64,000 nucleotides of DNA. Source: Heracleum sosnowskyi. Taxonomy: Eukaryota > Streptophyta > Magnoliopsida > Apiales > Apiaceae. The first letter of the stretch is position 1; each line of letters opens with the position of its first letter. The notes under the pieces were generated by a model. It made no database searches and was not told the DNA's origin. It saw only the letters and a list, made by a program, of their open reading frames with translations. This document shows, piece after piece, positions 24,932 to 36,729 of the stretch. A program made the position numbers and the translations under genes. The stretch spans positions 6,358,001 to 6,422,000 of the forward strand of contig CM061243.1 in assembly GCA_030848705.1 (NCBI GenBank), given 5' to 3'.

Positions 24932-25334
24932 TAAGAGCATATGCACCGGGAGGGGGAAAATATTAATTCATGAGCTTTTTCAATTCTGTGGGGAGAAAGT
25001 AGTATGCACCGCACAACTTTTCACTCCATCAAAAATTGATGCTCCATCAATTCAGAAACCATTCCTTTAATTATTAATGGACTGATTAATGGCCATCAAT
25101 TTGTGGATCCTACACAATTGTATAACTTTTGATTGCTTTTTGTGCTCTCCAACGGCTATAAAAAATTTGTAACAGCTATAAAATTTATAACGACTATAAT
25201 TTTAAGTATTAACGGCTATATTTTTGGGCTTAAATATGATCTTTCTGTAACTATTTTTTCACACAAAATTTTAGCACACTTATATTTTTATTTTATTGAT
25301 TTATTTTTGTCTCACAGTATACATATAATAAGTA

Positions 25335-25628
25335 ATGGGTAGTAATTGGCTCCCTTCCGAAGAACTACAATTATGTGTTTCGTGGGCTCGACAATCTGTT
25401 GATCCGATCACCGGTCGATATTCGAACAAGAATAACTTATGGGGGCGAATTCATGAGAATTATGCAAAAAATTGGTGTGGCACTCCGGAGAATCCTCATG
25501 CAGAACCTCGTTCAAAAATTGCTCTTGACTCACATTGGGCACCATTGAAGAGAGCATTAAAAAGTGGCAATGTGCAAAGAATCAAGCTAGTAGATATAGT
25601 GCAAGCGGAACCAATTTGGTAGATGAGG

Positions 25629-25701
<73 letters not shown>

Positions 25702-26442
25702 AAATACGTTTTTATATTATTTATGTGCTAATTTAGTATCTAAAATTTATTATTTTTTCAGGTAACTCAGGCTCAAGGACTATATTACAAGAAAATGAAT
25801 AAGACATTTGACAAATGGGAATGTTATGAAGCAGTTGCGGCACATCCTCAATTTGTAGACATTCCCACTACTTCTCCTCCATTTCAACGGAATTTTCCAA
25901 CACAAACGGAATCACCAATCAATTTGAATAGTGATGATTGCGTTGATGAAGAAGGTTTCACGACTCCAGAGTCTAACCAAGAAACAGAAAGTCCTTCTAG
26001 TCCAGTTAGACCGATGGGAGTAAAGGCGTCCAAACATGCAAAAAAGAAAGGAAAACAACGGATGACCGAAAAAGAAGAAATGTCTATGGCTATTTTCAAT
26101 AGTATGCAATGTCACAAAAAACAACTAGTGGAGGCCAACATCAAAAGAGACGAGGAAACCCTTCAAATGTCGAGGGAGATGCTAGAACTTGAGAAACGAA
26201 AAGAAGCAAGGCAGGCAAGACTTGATGCACTTGAGGAACGGAAAGAAGCAAGATTAGCAAAACACGAGGCTATTGAAGAATTAAGGGAGCAAACAAAGAT
26301 CATGACAATGGATACTAGCCAAATGACCCCTAATACAAAACGATGGTTTAAAAGAAAGAAGGTTGAGATCATGGAACAAGTGAATGAGACTACTACCGGC
26401 AGTGCTTATGTTCCTCACTTTGATGATGATTTTTATGATTAG
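25335..26442 (+). pseudogene. Harbinger ORF1 (Myb/SANT-like, NAM-associated)
   Basis: The probable DNA-binding partner of the Harbinger transposase. Exon 1 (from 25335, MGSNWLPSEELQLCVSWARQ) has the tryptophan-rich trihelix-like start typical of NAM-associated proteins. Near 25545 the frame shifts by one base; the conserved continuation (KKWQCAKNQASRY, SGTNLVDE) is in another frame. An intron from about 25628, containing a (TA)n tract, ends before 25762. Exon 2 (to 26442) encodes a lysine-rich, glutamate-rich coiled coil ending KRKKVEIMEQ and an acidic tail. It is probably inactive because of the frameshift. Confidence 0.8.
25629..25698. repeat. (TA)n microsatellite, ~70 bp
   Basis: An uninterrupted TA tract within the intron of Harbinger ORF1. 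Confidence 0.95.
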
Positions 26443-26578
26443 ATTTAGCTATTATGTTTTTAATTTAATTATGTTCCATGTTTTCTAATTTTAACTATGT
26501 TTAGTACTTTCGAATTCAATAAAATAAATTTATTATAAATTGTTAAGTCTTACATTTCAAAAGATAATAAATTGACAA

Positions 26579-27925
26579 CTACTGATTAGCTTCTAATGCC
26601 CAGTTGTGCTCCACCAAATCATTTTGAAGCATTGTATGGATATAAGCCGATTCCAAGTTCTCGATACGATCCCAAAATGCTTGTTGATTTCTTCCATTTC
26701 TTTGTACTGGTGCAAAGGGAATTCGAACTCCATTACTATCTACTGGCCCATCATAAATCTGTGATGCTAATGGATTCATTAAATCTTCTTCTACCGGCTC
26801 AACAAAATCTTCTTCCACAAATTCATCCTCGACTATAATGTTATGCAATATGATGCAAGTCATCATGATGCTTCTAAGTGTGGAACGCTTATGCATCCGA
26901 GCACCATGACGAAGAATAGCCCATCGAGATTGCAAGATACCAAAACACCTCTCCACATCTTTGCGATATGCCTCCTGTTTCTTAGCAAACAATTTTTGTG
27001 ATTGAGTGGCAGGATTTGATATAGTTTTTACAAATGTTGAATACCTTGGATAAATTCCATCTGCAAGATAATAAGCATTGTTGTATCGTTTTCCATTGAC
27101 GTGAAACACCACCGTTGGGCTATTTCCTGCGATGACTTTATCAAATACAGGAGACTGGCCTAGAACATTAATATCATTCTGAGCTCCAGGCACACCAAAA
27201 AAAGCATGCCAGATCCAAGTGTCATAGGAAACAACCGCCTCTAGAATAATAGTAGGTCGTCCTTTTCGACCACTATAAGCTCCTCCCCACCCGCTTGGAC
27301 AATTCTTCCACTCTCAGTGCATACAATCGATACTTCCAATCATACCTGGAAATCCCCTTTGTTCCCCCCTTGTTAAAAGCCTTCGTAAATCTGCTGGTGT
27401 CGGAGCACGAAGGTACTCTTCACCAAAGAGCCCTTCCACTTGTTGACAAAATGTTTTCATACACTCAAGTGTGGTTGATTCTCCCATTCAACATATTTCA
27501 GCACACTGATCAGCCGCTGAACCATAAGCTAGCATTCGTAGTGCAGCAGTCATTTTTTGTTGTGGTAACAACCCCAATAATCCAATTGCAACTGTTTTTT
27601 GATGCCAATAGGAATCTTGAGTACAAAGAGCGGTCATGATGCGATTGAAAACACGAGGACGCATTCGATACCTCCAACGAAAATCATCCTCATTGAATAT
27701 TGGACGATCAACGAAATAATCTGCCATGAGATTTTTTCCTCTTGATAGCCTTTCTCTAGGATGATTAGAAGATTTTCCAGGTCTTGAGCCTCGTCCTTGT
27801 GGTTCATCTGGGGTATCGATGAACTCCTTCATCATTGCCGCTTCGGTCACCATGGTATTCATAATTTCAGACTCTTCTTGACCGTGTTTTTGTCTCTGAC
27901 TCAATAATCTTTTTAATGAATTCAT
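26579..27925 (-). pseudogene. PIF/Harbinger DDE transposase with two stops
   Basis: The minus-strand frame from ATG at 27925 to 26579 encodes about 447 residues of a nuclease-type transposase. The DDE residues can be placed in GSIDCMH (first D), YYLADGIYP (second D) and KDVERCFGILQSRW (E). The N-terminal helix-turn-helix region (FRWRYRMRPRVFNRIM) is present. Two in-frame TGA codons interrupt it, at 27490-27488 (after AEIC) and 27316-27314 (within CMH-stop-EWKNCP, where a Trp is expected). No frameshift was noticed, so the copy looks recently inactivated. Confidence 0.9.
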
Positions 27926-28139
27926 TATTGCAAAGATTGTATTGATTTTGAATGAAAATACTATAATATGAAGATCATAATATTATTTATAGACAATTTT
28001 CTATCTATAAATCTAGATCATGACACGTGTCATAATGTGATTCAACGAAAATCTTATCAAAAATTTAAATTTATCCACTATCTTATCAAAAATCTAAAAT
28101 TATCCAACAATGTATTATTGGATACTATTTGTGGGACCA

Positions 28140-28811
28140 TCAATATATATATATAAAGGAGGATACGCGGGAGGTGAGGTGGCACCCCTAAGATCGTCTC
28201 AATCTATTTTTCTAATTTTTTTAGAGGTTTACAATTTTAAATACTAATAAATCAAAAAATATTCTTTAGTATATTAGAAGTAGAATAGGTGTTCGAAGTT
28301 ATAGAGGAGAAGAATTCGAATTTATAGCGAACACATATAATTAAAAGTTCTATTTGAAGTAGAATATGTGTTTGAATTTGTAGAGGGGAAGAGTTCAAAT
28401 ATAAGAGAAGTTCTTGCAAAGTTCTATTTGAAGTAGAATATGTGTTTCGATTTATAGAGGAGAAAAGTTCGAATATAAAAGAAATACTTGCAATTAAAAG
28501 TTATATTGGAAGTAGAATAAGCGTTTGTAATACATAACTAAAAGTTCTATTTGAAATAGAATATGTAAAGTTATATAGGTGTTTTTTCGACGAAAGAGTG
28601 TCTCATTAGAAAGGAGTATGGTAACATAAAAATCAATATATAAGACAAATATATATTCAATATATTAAATTTGAGATTTTGATATTAAAAAGGAAAACGT
28701 GTTTCACGGGAGGACGGCTTATTAGCGAGAACCGAGTAATTTTCGTAAATTATTTGATAAAAAATTTAAAACAATTATTACGCCGCCGCGAAGCGCGGCT
28801 TTTTCAACTAG
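28140..28811 (+). mobile_element. Non-autonomous Helitron nested in Harbinger
   Basis: The 3' end is clear: a GC-rich stem GCCGCG/CGCGGC (28785-28790, 28794-28799) with loop AAG, then CTAG (28808-28811) and T. The proposed 5' end is TC at 28140-28141, preceded by A, in the context TCAATATATATATA. The interior (about 28263-28560) is made of three to four degenerate tandem units of roughly 75 bp containing TTTGAAGTAGAATATGTGTT. No coding capacity. The 3' end is firmer than the 5' end. Confidence 0.68.
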
Positions 28812-29143
28812 TTAAATAATAGAGATGAAATTAAATTTATGATATATAATATAATTATATATTTGATGAATAGTAATTGATGGATTGATTATGTGGGTGT
28901 ATAAAAAATAAGGGAAAAAGTGATTCTAGCATGAATAGTAATCAACTCCATTGATTGAATTGATGAATTGATGGACTTAAGGGGTGCATATGCCCTAATG
29001 TGTGTTATTTCTTGTTGTCATCATTGATTCATGTGACATTGATGCTGCTAGTGCTAGATTTTTCAGCTTAGCTCCTTAAACTGTATCTTCTGTTGTTTTG
29101 ATTATTTGAATATTTTGTTGTCTTCATTTTTGCTTTTTACTGC

Positions 29144-32100
29144 AGAATGCAGAAGACAACGAGTATGCAGAAGGAGTGGAGTTGGACCCTTCACTTGAGT
29201 TTGTAATAACTTCTCAAGATATAACTGCTACAGGAGCTCCAGCTACACTGTTGATATTCAACAACGAAATAGGCTTTACACCCCAGGAATATTGATATTC
29301 TACGTGGTTTTTGATTGTGGATTCTTTTTTTCATGCCTCTTTGTTCAGTGGTCTGATAAAGATTTTAATTATTTCAGGCATTGGGTTTAAAAGCGTTTTC
29401 CTCATCACTGCTCAGCCTTATATATTTAGTAATGGCTATCAGATACGGTTTACCGAAGGACCTTGTCCACACTGTAATGTTGGATATATAGTTCCTGAGT
29501 GGGGTAAGAAGAATCCAACTCCTGCAGTTTTAAAGAGAATACATGGAAATGGTACCCCTCTTTCTACTACAACAATAATTCTGCCTCTAAAACCTGACAA
29601 GGTCCAATCTGTAAAGCATCAGCTCTCCAACATTCATCCCGAGATTCTGTTATTTCTTACAAAGATAAAGTGGCTCCCGGTTAGAGAAGTCAATGAGGAT
29701 CCCAGTCTCAACACCGTGAGTGCAGTTTCTATTTTAAGCGATGCTAATTTTGTCACAAGGAAGAACATTGATGCTGAATCTTATATGCTTTATCTTTCCG
29801 CCGATGACTCCGGTGATGCTGATTTAGAAAAAGAATGTGGCTATCATATGCAGGCAAAGATTCCCTGTCAAGAAGAATGGAGGTAGAAGAATGGGTTATC
29901 ACTTTAGCATTTCCAAGCGGAAAGCGTCTCCTTAGAGGAATGCAATCCCCTGGGATATATGCATTTTTACCCACTGAGATGGTAACGAACTTCCCTTTCA
30001 TTATATAAGCAGATTTTATCTTAGCGTCGTCAAGGGAAAATATCCTCCTAGATAATAAATGGAATAAAGGAATTCTTGAATGTGTTTCTAGCGCTTTTAT
30101 CAGTGCTTTCACTTCTCTTGTGAAAGATACAGAAGCTCCCATTTCAACACTGCCTCATATATTTAAGTTCTTGCCAGTCGATGAAGGCCCATGCTTGGAG
30201 CTAAATGCTGTCAGGGAGTCTATCAGGCAGAAGCTACTAAATCAAAGTATTGTTCCATGTGAATCGTACTCTGAACAAAAGTTTTTCCATAAACCTCGTG
30301 AAGTTGGTGGGATATTGCCAGCCTTCTGGGATATACTGGATAAGGCTAGGGGGCAAGATGTGGCCTTCAACATCTCCTCTCATGGAACTTATATTTTGAG
30401 TTCTTCATTTGACATAAGGGAGTATAATCAAATTCTAGAATTCATGGGTGTGAAATTGGTTGCATATGAATGGTATGCTAATTGCATCCAGAGTTCTAAT
30501 ATTGTATTGGACGTGTCCGAGGATGTTTATCTGGAGCTTCTTCTTTTTGTTGCTGAGAATTGGGAATCTGGTTTTCATGGAACCACCATGAAGAATGCAT
30601 CACTGCTGAAGTATGTCGACATTCATGGTAACGTTTCTCTGACTAGTGTCAGTATAGTTTCTTTATGTGAGATGCTGGAAAGTTGTTTAGGTCTACTGAG
30701 CAAAGATATGCATCTTGGTTAATCAACTGGAGTAGTTTGTTCAAATCTGCAACAGGCCATTTCTTCATGCCAATTTCAACCCAACAATCTATTGGGTTAT
30801 CGAGTAAAAAGAGGATCCTACTTGATTGGCTATCGGACCAAGCTAAAGTCAAAGCAGTAAGTGTGTATGATTATGCACTTTTTCTCACCAAGTTAATAAA
30901 TAATGATAGAGAGATTGCTATTGCCTACAGTCATTTTCTTTAGCACTCTTTTTCAAAGAAGTATGTGTCTGAGGAGAATGTTAAAGAAATCTGTGGTAGC
31001 ATGCCTCTTGTTGATAGTTATGGGAGGATGGTTGCACGACAGTTTGTTGATAGTTATGGGAGGACGGTGGCACAACAGAGAAAGGTTCTGCTGCCTGCTA
31101 ACGGAAGCAATTGGGTGGAGCTGATTGGTTCTAATATATGGAGAGGTGAGGGTTATGTTGAGCTCGGGAAAGACTATCTGCATCCAGTAGCCTCTTTCGG
31201 TATTCCCACGAAGGGCAAAACGCTGATCAATTGTTTGAAAAATATTGTTCCGGCTTTTGACATACCCCAGATATCTCCTCCAGATGCTGTAATTTCAACC
31301 ATGTCAGCTCCCTTAACCAAGAAAAATGCGTTTTTGCTACTAGACTGGATTCGTTACTTGAGAAGGAATGGGTTTAACATTCCTCAAAAACTTTTGTCGT
31401 GCATTAAGGAGGGTAGCTGGCTGAAAATTTCCCTGAACGGTAATTCTGGCTATAGACCACCATCACAGCCATTCATGTTCTCTTCCTCGGGAGCATATGA
31501 TTTACAGCAAGAGTCGGAGCTGGTTGACATTCCACTAGTCGATCAAAAGTCTTATGGTAACAAAATAAATGATTACAAGGAGGAGCTGGGAGTAGTTGGT
31601 GTGATGTTTGCGTACAATGAAGCGTGTAGATTCATAGGGAATCAGCTCATGTCAATTGCATCATCATCTAATCTAACGAGAGACAGTGTACTTTCAATAC
31701 TGCAATTCATCAACTTCTTGAGGGTTAAATTACTTTCACCTGCAGAATTCATTAATAGCATCAAAGGCGGCCGCTGGCTAAGGACTAGCCAAGGCGACAG
31801 AGCCCCAGATGAGTCAGTTTTGTATAACGAGGAGTGGGAAGCTGCTTCTGAAGTTAGTAACATTCCATTTATTGATGAATTTTATATGGAGCCAATCTAA
31901 TGTCTTTTAAAGAAGAACTGGAGCTAATTGGCGTGAAAGTGAATTTTAATGGTAACTACCAACTTGTTGGAGCTTGCTCAAGCCCTCTTACACCTAAGGC
32001 TCTCTGTTTAATGCTGGACTGCCTCCGGAATTTGAAGTCAACGAACAAATTCGTAGATGTTTTTAAGGATAAGAAATGCATCAAAACGCATGTTGGGGTC

Positions 32101-33815
32101 AAAACTCCATCTGAATGCTATCTTCCTGACTCCCAGTGGGGATGACTTTTGCAGGTCTTTAGCTGCTTCCCGCTTATAGATGAAAATTTTTATGGAAGCG
32201 AAATATTCTGGTTCAAAGATGAATTAAAGCAAATTGGAGTAGTTCTTGATTTTGAAGAGGCATCGAAAAAATTTGAAGTTGTATTCAGGCAGCAAGCGTC
32301 GTTGCATTTTATTGGCAAAGTTAACGCTCTTACTCTTCTGCAATGTTACAAAAAGCTGAAGACCTCCAATCCGTTTCCTGCAGATCTAAAGAAGTGTATT
32401 CGTGAGGAGAAGTGGTTACGTACTCGACTCGGTGATTATAGAGCGCCAACTTATTGCATTCTTTTTGACAAATGTTGGAAGTCTATCTCATCAATCTCCT
32501 TACTTCCTTTCATTGATGATAGTGATAATCAGTATGGTATGACCATCCATAAATATGACAAGGAGTTCAAGAGTATGGGTGTTGTTTCTTCTTTCAAAGA
32601 TGGAGCACATTTTGTTGTGAATGGCCTAAATTTTCCACAGGATCCCAGCAAAATAACTCCTGAAAATGTATACTCATTGCTCGAATGTATCCGTAGTTAT
32701 AAGCCGGATAGTGACAATTTGAAGAATCATGAGATTTTTCCATCAAGTTTTCTGGAAAAAATAGGTAGCCAATGGCTGAAAACCTATACAGGCTACAGTT
32801 CTACACATCAGAGCATGCTCTTCAGTTCTGAGTGGGCTGCTTTCTTAGAAAGAAGTGACGGACCTTTCCTTGATGAAGGCTTCTACGGTTCCAGATTCAC
32901 AGAATACAAAAATGAGCTTCGTTCTCTGGGAGTTGTTGTCGACATTAGAAATGGTTGTTCATTGCTTGCAAATTACCTTGATTCCCATTCCCATTAGATT
33001 TGTCAGTAGGTAAGCTCTGAAGATTGCGTCATTCAGGACAAAATTGGTCTACTGGGATCGCGATTGCATGTTCTGGAGAAGTACTATAACACTAAGTTGC
33101 TAAAAATTTTCTCCACCTTACGGAGTTAAACTAAATCCCTCCATTGATGACTATTGTGAGATTTGGAAGACATGGGAAGCTTCTGGCCACCAACTAACTC
33201 ATGATGAGGCTTGTGCCTTTTGGGGGTTTGTCGTGAAGAATTGGAGCTTGAATACAGAAAAAAATATTGACTCGACGGCTGTTGAAACTTGGTTTTTGAA
33301 AAGTCTTCTTTTGGTTCCCTTTTTGTTTGGTATCCCCAGCCGAGCATGAGATCTCTTCCAAGAACCAAGTTGCTAGAAATTTATAGCAAAATAGGTGTTC
33401 GAAATATCTCTGAATCTGTCAAGCAAGAACTTTCTTTAGTGGATACTGTCAACCTGAAGCAGCTGAATCCAAAGGAGTTATTTATTTGAAAAGGGTTGTT
33501 GAGACTTATTCTTGGCTTTTTATCTGAAGTTTCGCCCAGAATGGAAGCAAATATTAGGCACGAAGTTGTCAGGCGCCTTCTTGATGTTACTGTCTTCGAG
33601 GCAGGGGAACCAATAAAAATGTTCCATTCTCTGTCACTATCCTCTGGTAAAATCCTTAATGTTGAAGCAAGGCAAATGCTAAGATGGGAAAGACAGATTT
33701 CGAAGCTTTTCGTGCAGAAATTAGATAAGGATGGTGGACATAAAAATATCATCGAGTATGCGTCACATTTTTCTGAAGTAGTGGCTGGGGGATTGTTATG
33801 GCAGAATGAAAATAA
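29144..33815 (+). pseudogene. NO VEIN-like GHKL ATPase pseudogene (left copy)
   Basis: It aligns along almost its whole length with the right copy at 55145-60530. Exon 2 (from 29144, NAEDNEYAEGVE) is shifted by an extra base near 29284 and then lost, removing the second ATP-binding glycine box. Exon 3 resumes near 29379 (GIGFKSVFLITAQP). Lesions include a frameshift near 29850, CAA-to-TAA at 30006-30008, stops near 30940 and 32143, deletions of roughly 110 bp (near 32995) and 95 bp (near 33265), and an in-frame 33-bp duplication near 31010-31075. Exon 1 is missing, and the 3' end is cut at ~33815 by a Helitron fragment. It is clearly dead. A Harbinger element lies in its 5' region. Confidence 0.93.
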
Positions 33816-33941
33816 CCAAATTTGGTATAAATAAATCTTGTATAATTACGTAGTTGTAAAGTAAATAAACCTTGTGTAATTATATACTTTAGTACCGCGC
33901 GCCATTTTCACATTGTTTTGTTTATTAATAAAGAGTATAGA
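33816..33941 (-). mobile_element. Helitron fragment (5' end retained)
   Basis: The 126 bp match the 5' part (minus strand) of the complete Helitron at 36252-36729, including the block around ACCGCGCGCCATTTTCACA and the 5' terminus (minus-strand TCTATACTC, preceded by A). The 3' half is missing; the fragment joins the pseudogene within its last exon. Confidence 0.72.
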
Positions 33942-34289
33942 TGTCTCAATTAGGCTTTCCTAATTAGGGACGGGGTTTTGACGACAGTCCAAATAGAAGA
34001 CCCTCGTTTTCTCATGAATTAGTAACTGGAAACAGAGACCTAGAATAATAATTCTATGTTTACAAATGGAAATGGCGAAATGCAAAAGACTTGTAGTATT
34101 CTAAGTCGTGATATCTAATTCAGTTTACCCGAGTTTTTGTGTCTTTGAGAAGATTAGTTTGATCATTATGGATATTACTCTTTTATTTCATAGTTTTAGT
34201 CTCACGACAAGTCTTTTTACAAAACTGAAATCACCAGGACGGTGTTTTCAGAGCTATATGCTTTAGTATTTGTTCCAATAATAATAATC
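33942..34289. other. Spacer after pseudogene
   Basis: Nothing recognisable. Confidence 0.4.
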
Positions 34290-34810
34290 TTTTCATGCTA
34301 TTGGAACTTTTATGTTCTAACCCTCCATGTTTGGTTGTTTTGCAACATTTGACGTATTCGTATCTCCACTTTTTCTAAAACTTGTGTAGGTTTTGTGTGC
34401 TTCGGAAATAATCGATGTTGATACTTGATAACTGTTGTTTGCGATCAGACCTCAAGATCTTTTGGCTGCAAGATTCACACATAGTAAGGCAGACTTGTGT
34501 TCTAGCTAAACATCTTTACTTAAGTTCTACTTTCAGCAGTTTAACATCTTTATTTTAGTTCTATGTTCAGCAGTCACATCTTTACTTTAGTTCTATGCTT
34601 CTGAGCTACCTTAAGGCTCATTTCTTCTCATGGCTGAACAGTATAAGGATTTCAGGATCACAATTTATAAGAGTTATTTTGATAACTCGTTACTACAAAA
34701 TACAATGTAATCCAAAAATTACAAAACCAATGTGCATTTTCACTAATTTTGGACTTTTGACTGTGCAAATGAACATTTGTATCAAAATCAACCACATTTA
34801 TGTATTTTAC
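34290..34810 (+). repeat. Duplicated NO VEIN-like 3' flank, copy A
   Basis: It is non-coding but aligns with the flank of the right gene copy at about 61020-61690. Shared blocks include the ATCAGACCTCAAGA region (34446 and 61131), CTGAGCTACCTTAAGGCTC (34602 and 61512) and AATCAACCACATTTATG (34787 and 61676). It shows that the duplicated unit extends at least 1 kb past the coding region. Confidence 0.75.
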
Positions 34811-35059
34811 TATAATCCAGAGGACTTCTCCAACTCTCCACAGGGCTCGCGACAATCTTTTTGTTCCTATTCTGAGATATTGGGCTAGGTGGCTTGCTAG
34901 GAGAGTTAGACTATGTAGTGAGCCTCTGGCTTCAACATTGAACTGAACTCTAGATGCTCTTCACAATCATTTTAGGCATTCATAGGTTAAAGCTGCAATA
35001 GAATTGATATCGCGACCGAATTTAAATATTATACATTTTAAACAGGTTAATAATTTTAA

Positions 35060-35470
35060 AATTTGTGCAGGCATTGATGTTGATGGAACCGACATAGCAA
35101 TCACAAGCCAGGATCTTTTGGCTGCAAGTTTTGCGCATAGTACAGCAGGCTTGTGTACTAGCAAAATGTATCTTAAAGATAATTCCACATCTCAGTAGTT
35201 ATGAGATTGGCAACTTTCTCGATTTTGTTTTCCTGGATTGAGTTGTTTTTGCTTCAGTCATTTAAGGAACAACTTATCTATGAACCTTAAATTTTCTATG
35301 ATGCTTTACGTGTTGTATGAATCGTAACGAATTAATTCGATTATGACTTAAAGTTCCGAGCATAACTTATATGCATCTTACTATCGATCTAATCCATGGC
35401 TATCATCAGGTGACCCTGAGTTTATGAGTGCGAACAGCTTGTTTCTCAATCGCTCTCTGGTTCTGTCCTA
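35060..35470 (+). repeat. Duplicated NO VEIN-like 3' flank, copy B (orphan)
   Basis: A second diverged match to the same flank (compare 61135-61500). Shared blocks include GGCAACTTTCT and the CTATGATGCTTT region (35297 and 61327). No gene copy lies next to it, so it is probably the last trace of a third duplicated unit. Confidence 0.65.
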
Positions 35471-35719
35471 CGGTAAGGCTTATGTTTCCTCCAGGACCAG
35501 TCCCCAGATATTAGAGGCACAGTGCAGGAAAAAAGAATTTACGCCCGTCGTATATAAATATTGTTGCCATATAAATTTAAAACTTTTAAATTTAAGGATT
35601 GAATCATAACTTGATTATTATTTATGTTTTATTTTCTACTCAGAAGAATCTTAATAACCTTAGTTTCGCTCAACATTTTTTATATTATTATATTTCATTT
35701 CATTGGCAATCATAAGTCA

Positions 35720-35902
35720 TAACCCTTCTGCTTCTTCTGACCTTTGGGTCTGCTCTGACACTGTACCAGCCGTTTGAGAAGGGAAAGATGGGATGACCAG
35801 GAGGAAGCAGTTGTTATCGGTCATTTTTATGAGTGACAAGTCCTCCAACAGCAATTCTGCAACCTCACAAACACTATGCCGGTAAATCTTTAATCCGTCC
35901 AC
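35720..35902 (-). pseudogene. Possible gene fragment, unknown product
   Basis: A 61-codon minus-strand frame (KIYRHSVCEVAELLLEDLSL near its start, EEAEGL at its end) has the look of real coding sequence and could be a last exon. I do not recognise the family. Its upstream part falls in a tandem duplication (35854-36123), so it is partly doubled. It could also be chance. Confidence 0.3.
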
Positions 35903-36123
35903 CTAAAAAGCACAGGCATATGTCTTTCCACCTATATGCTTGAAAGGATTGATGTAGATATGTAGTTTTTTTTACCTTAAACACCATCATTCTGCAACCT
36001 CACAAACACTATGCCGGTAAATCTTTAATCCGTCCACCTAAAAAGCACAGACATATGTCTTTCCACCTATATGCTTGAAAGGATTGATGTAGATATGTAG
36101 TTTTTTTTACCTTAAACACCATC
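35854..36123. repeat. 135-bp tandem duplication, two copies
   Basis: Units 35854-35988 and 35989-36123 differ at one base only (CACAGGCAT versus CACAGACAT), so the duplication is recent or an assembly artefact. Confidence 0.92.
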
Positions 36124-36251
36124 ACCTATTTGATATTATATTATGACTACTTGACCTTACCAAGTGTTTTGTTTGGAATGTCAGTTTGGTTTTGTTTGCC
36201 TTCAAACTCGATGTATCTCCCATCCTTGTGTATGCATGTTTATTATTTTTA

Positions 36252-36729
36252 CTAGCTTATAACCCGTGCCAAGCACGGACCGATCATGAGTCGACATTAA
36301 ATATTAATATTAATAAATTATTAATAAATATTATTTAAAAATGTATTTCTCGAGAATTGAATGATAAAAATATATATTAAATAAATAACTATTTAATTAT
36401 GTAGTTATAGACAATCGAACCGTGCATAAAACTAAAGAAATTAAAGTAAATAAATCTTGTATGATTACGTAACTGCAAAGAATCTAACGCTCCTTGAAAC
36501 TATTGAATTTAAAGTAAATAAATAAATCTTGTATAATTACGTAGTTGTAAGGAATCGAACCCTGGATGAAGCTAAAGAATTTAAAGTAAATAAATCTTGT
36601 ATAATTATGTAGTTGCGAGGAATCGAACCCGGGTTAAGTGATAACCAAATTTGGTACTTTGGTACTTTGGTACTTTTTAGTACCGCGCGCCATTTTCACA
36701 TTGTTTTGCTTATTAATAAAGAGTATAGA
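36252..36729 (-). mobile_element. Complete short non-autonomous Helitron, 478 bp
   Basis: On the minus strand it starts TCTATACTCTTTATTAATAA (36729 downward, preceded by A) and ends with hairpin CCGTGC/GCACGG (loop 3 nt), an 8-nt spacer, CTAG and T. Both ends and the A/T target fit the Helitron definition. The interior has three units, each with an AAATAAATCTTGTATAATTA-type block followed by a GGAATCGAACC box, and a (TTTGGTAC)-type triplication near 36650. No protein is encoded, so movement would need a Helitron helicase from elsewhere. Confidence 0.8.

Larger units (their letters stand above)
24935..28995. mobile_element. PIF/Harbinger DNA transposon, 4.06 kb, TAA TSD
   Basis: Terminal repeats GAGCATATGCACC and (inverted) GGGCATATGCACC are flanked by TAA at 24932-24934 and 28996-28998, the standard PIF/Harbinger 3-bp duplication. 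It carries both proteins of an autonomous element in convergent orientation: a Myb/SANT-type ORF1 (plus) and a DDE transposase (minus). Both have lesions. A 672-bp Helitron is nested at 28140-28811. The insertion sits about 150 bp upstream of exon 2 of the NO VEIN-like pseudogene. Confidence 0.88.

Noticed and set aside
25535..25765. Open frame with a Tyr-Ile repeat
   Set aside because: It runs into the (TA)n intron tract. The first part overlaps the shifted frame of Harbinger ORF1, but the repeat itself is not coding.
29144..33815. Left NO VEIN-like copy as a working gene
   Set aside because: Missing exon 1, lost ATP-binding glycine box, multiple stops, frameshifts and deletions, and a truncated end.
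36540..36640. tRNA gene suggested by GGAATCGAACC boxes
   Set aside because: The boxes recur three times inside a Helitron and no acceptor or anticodon stem can be formed.
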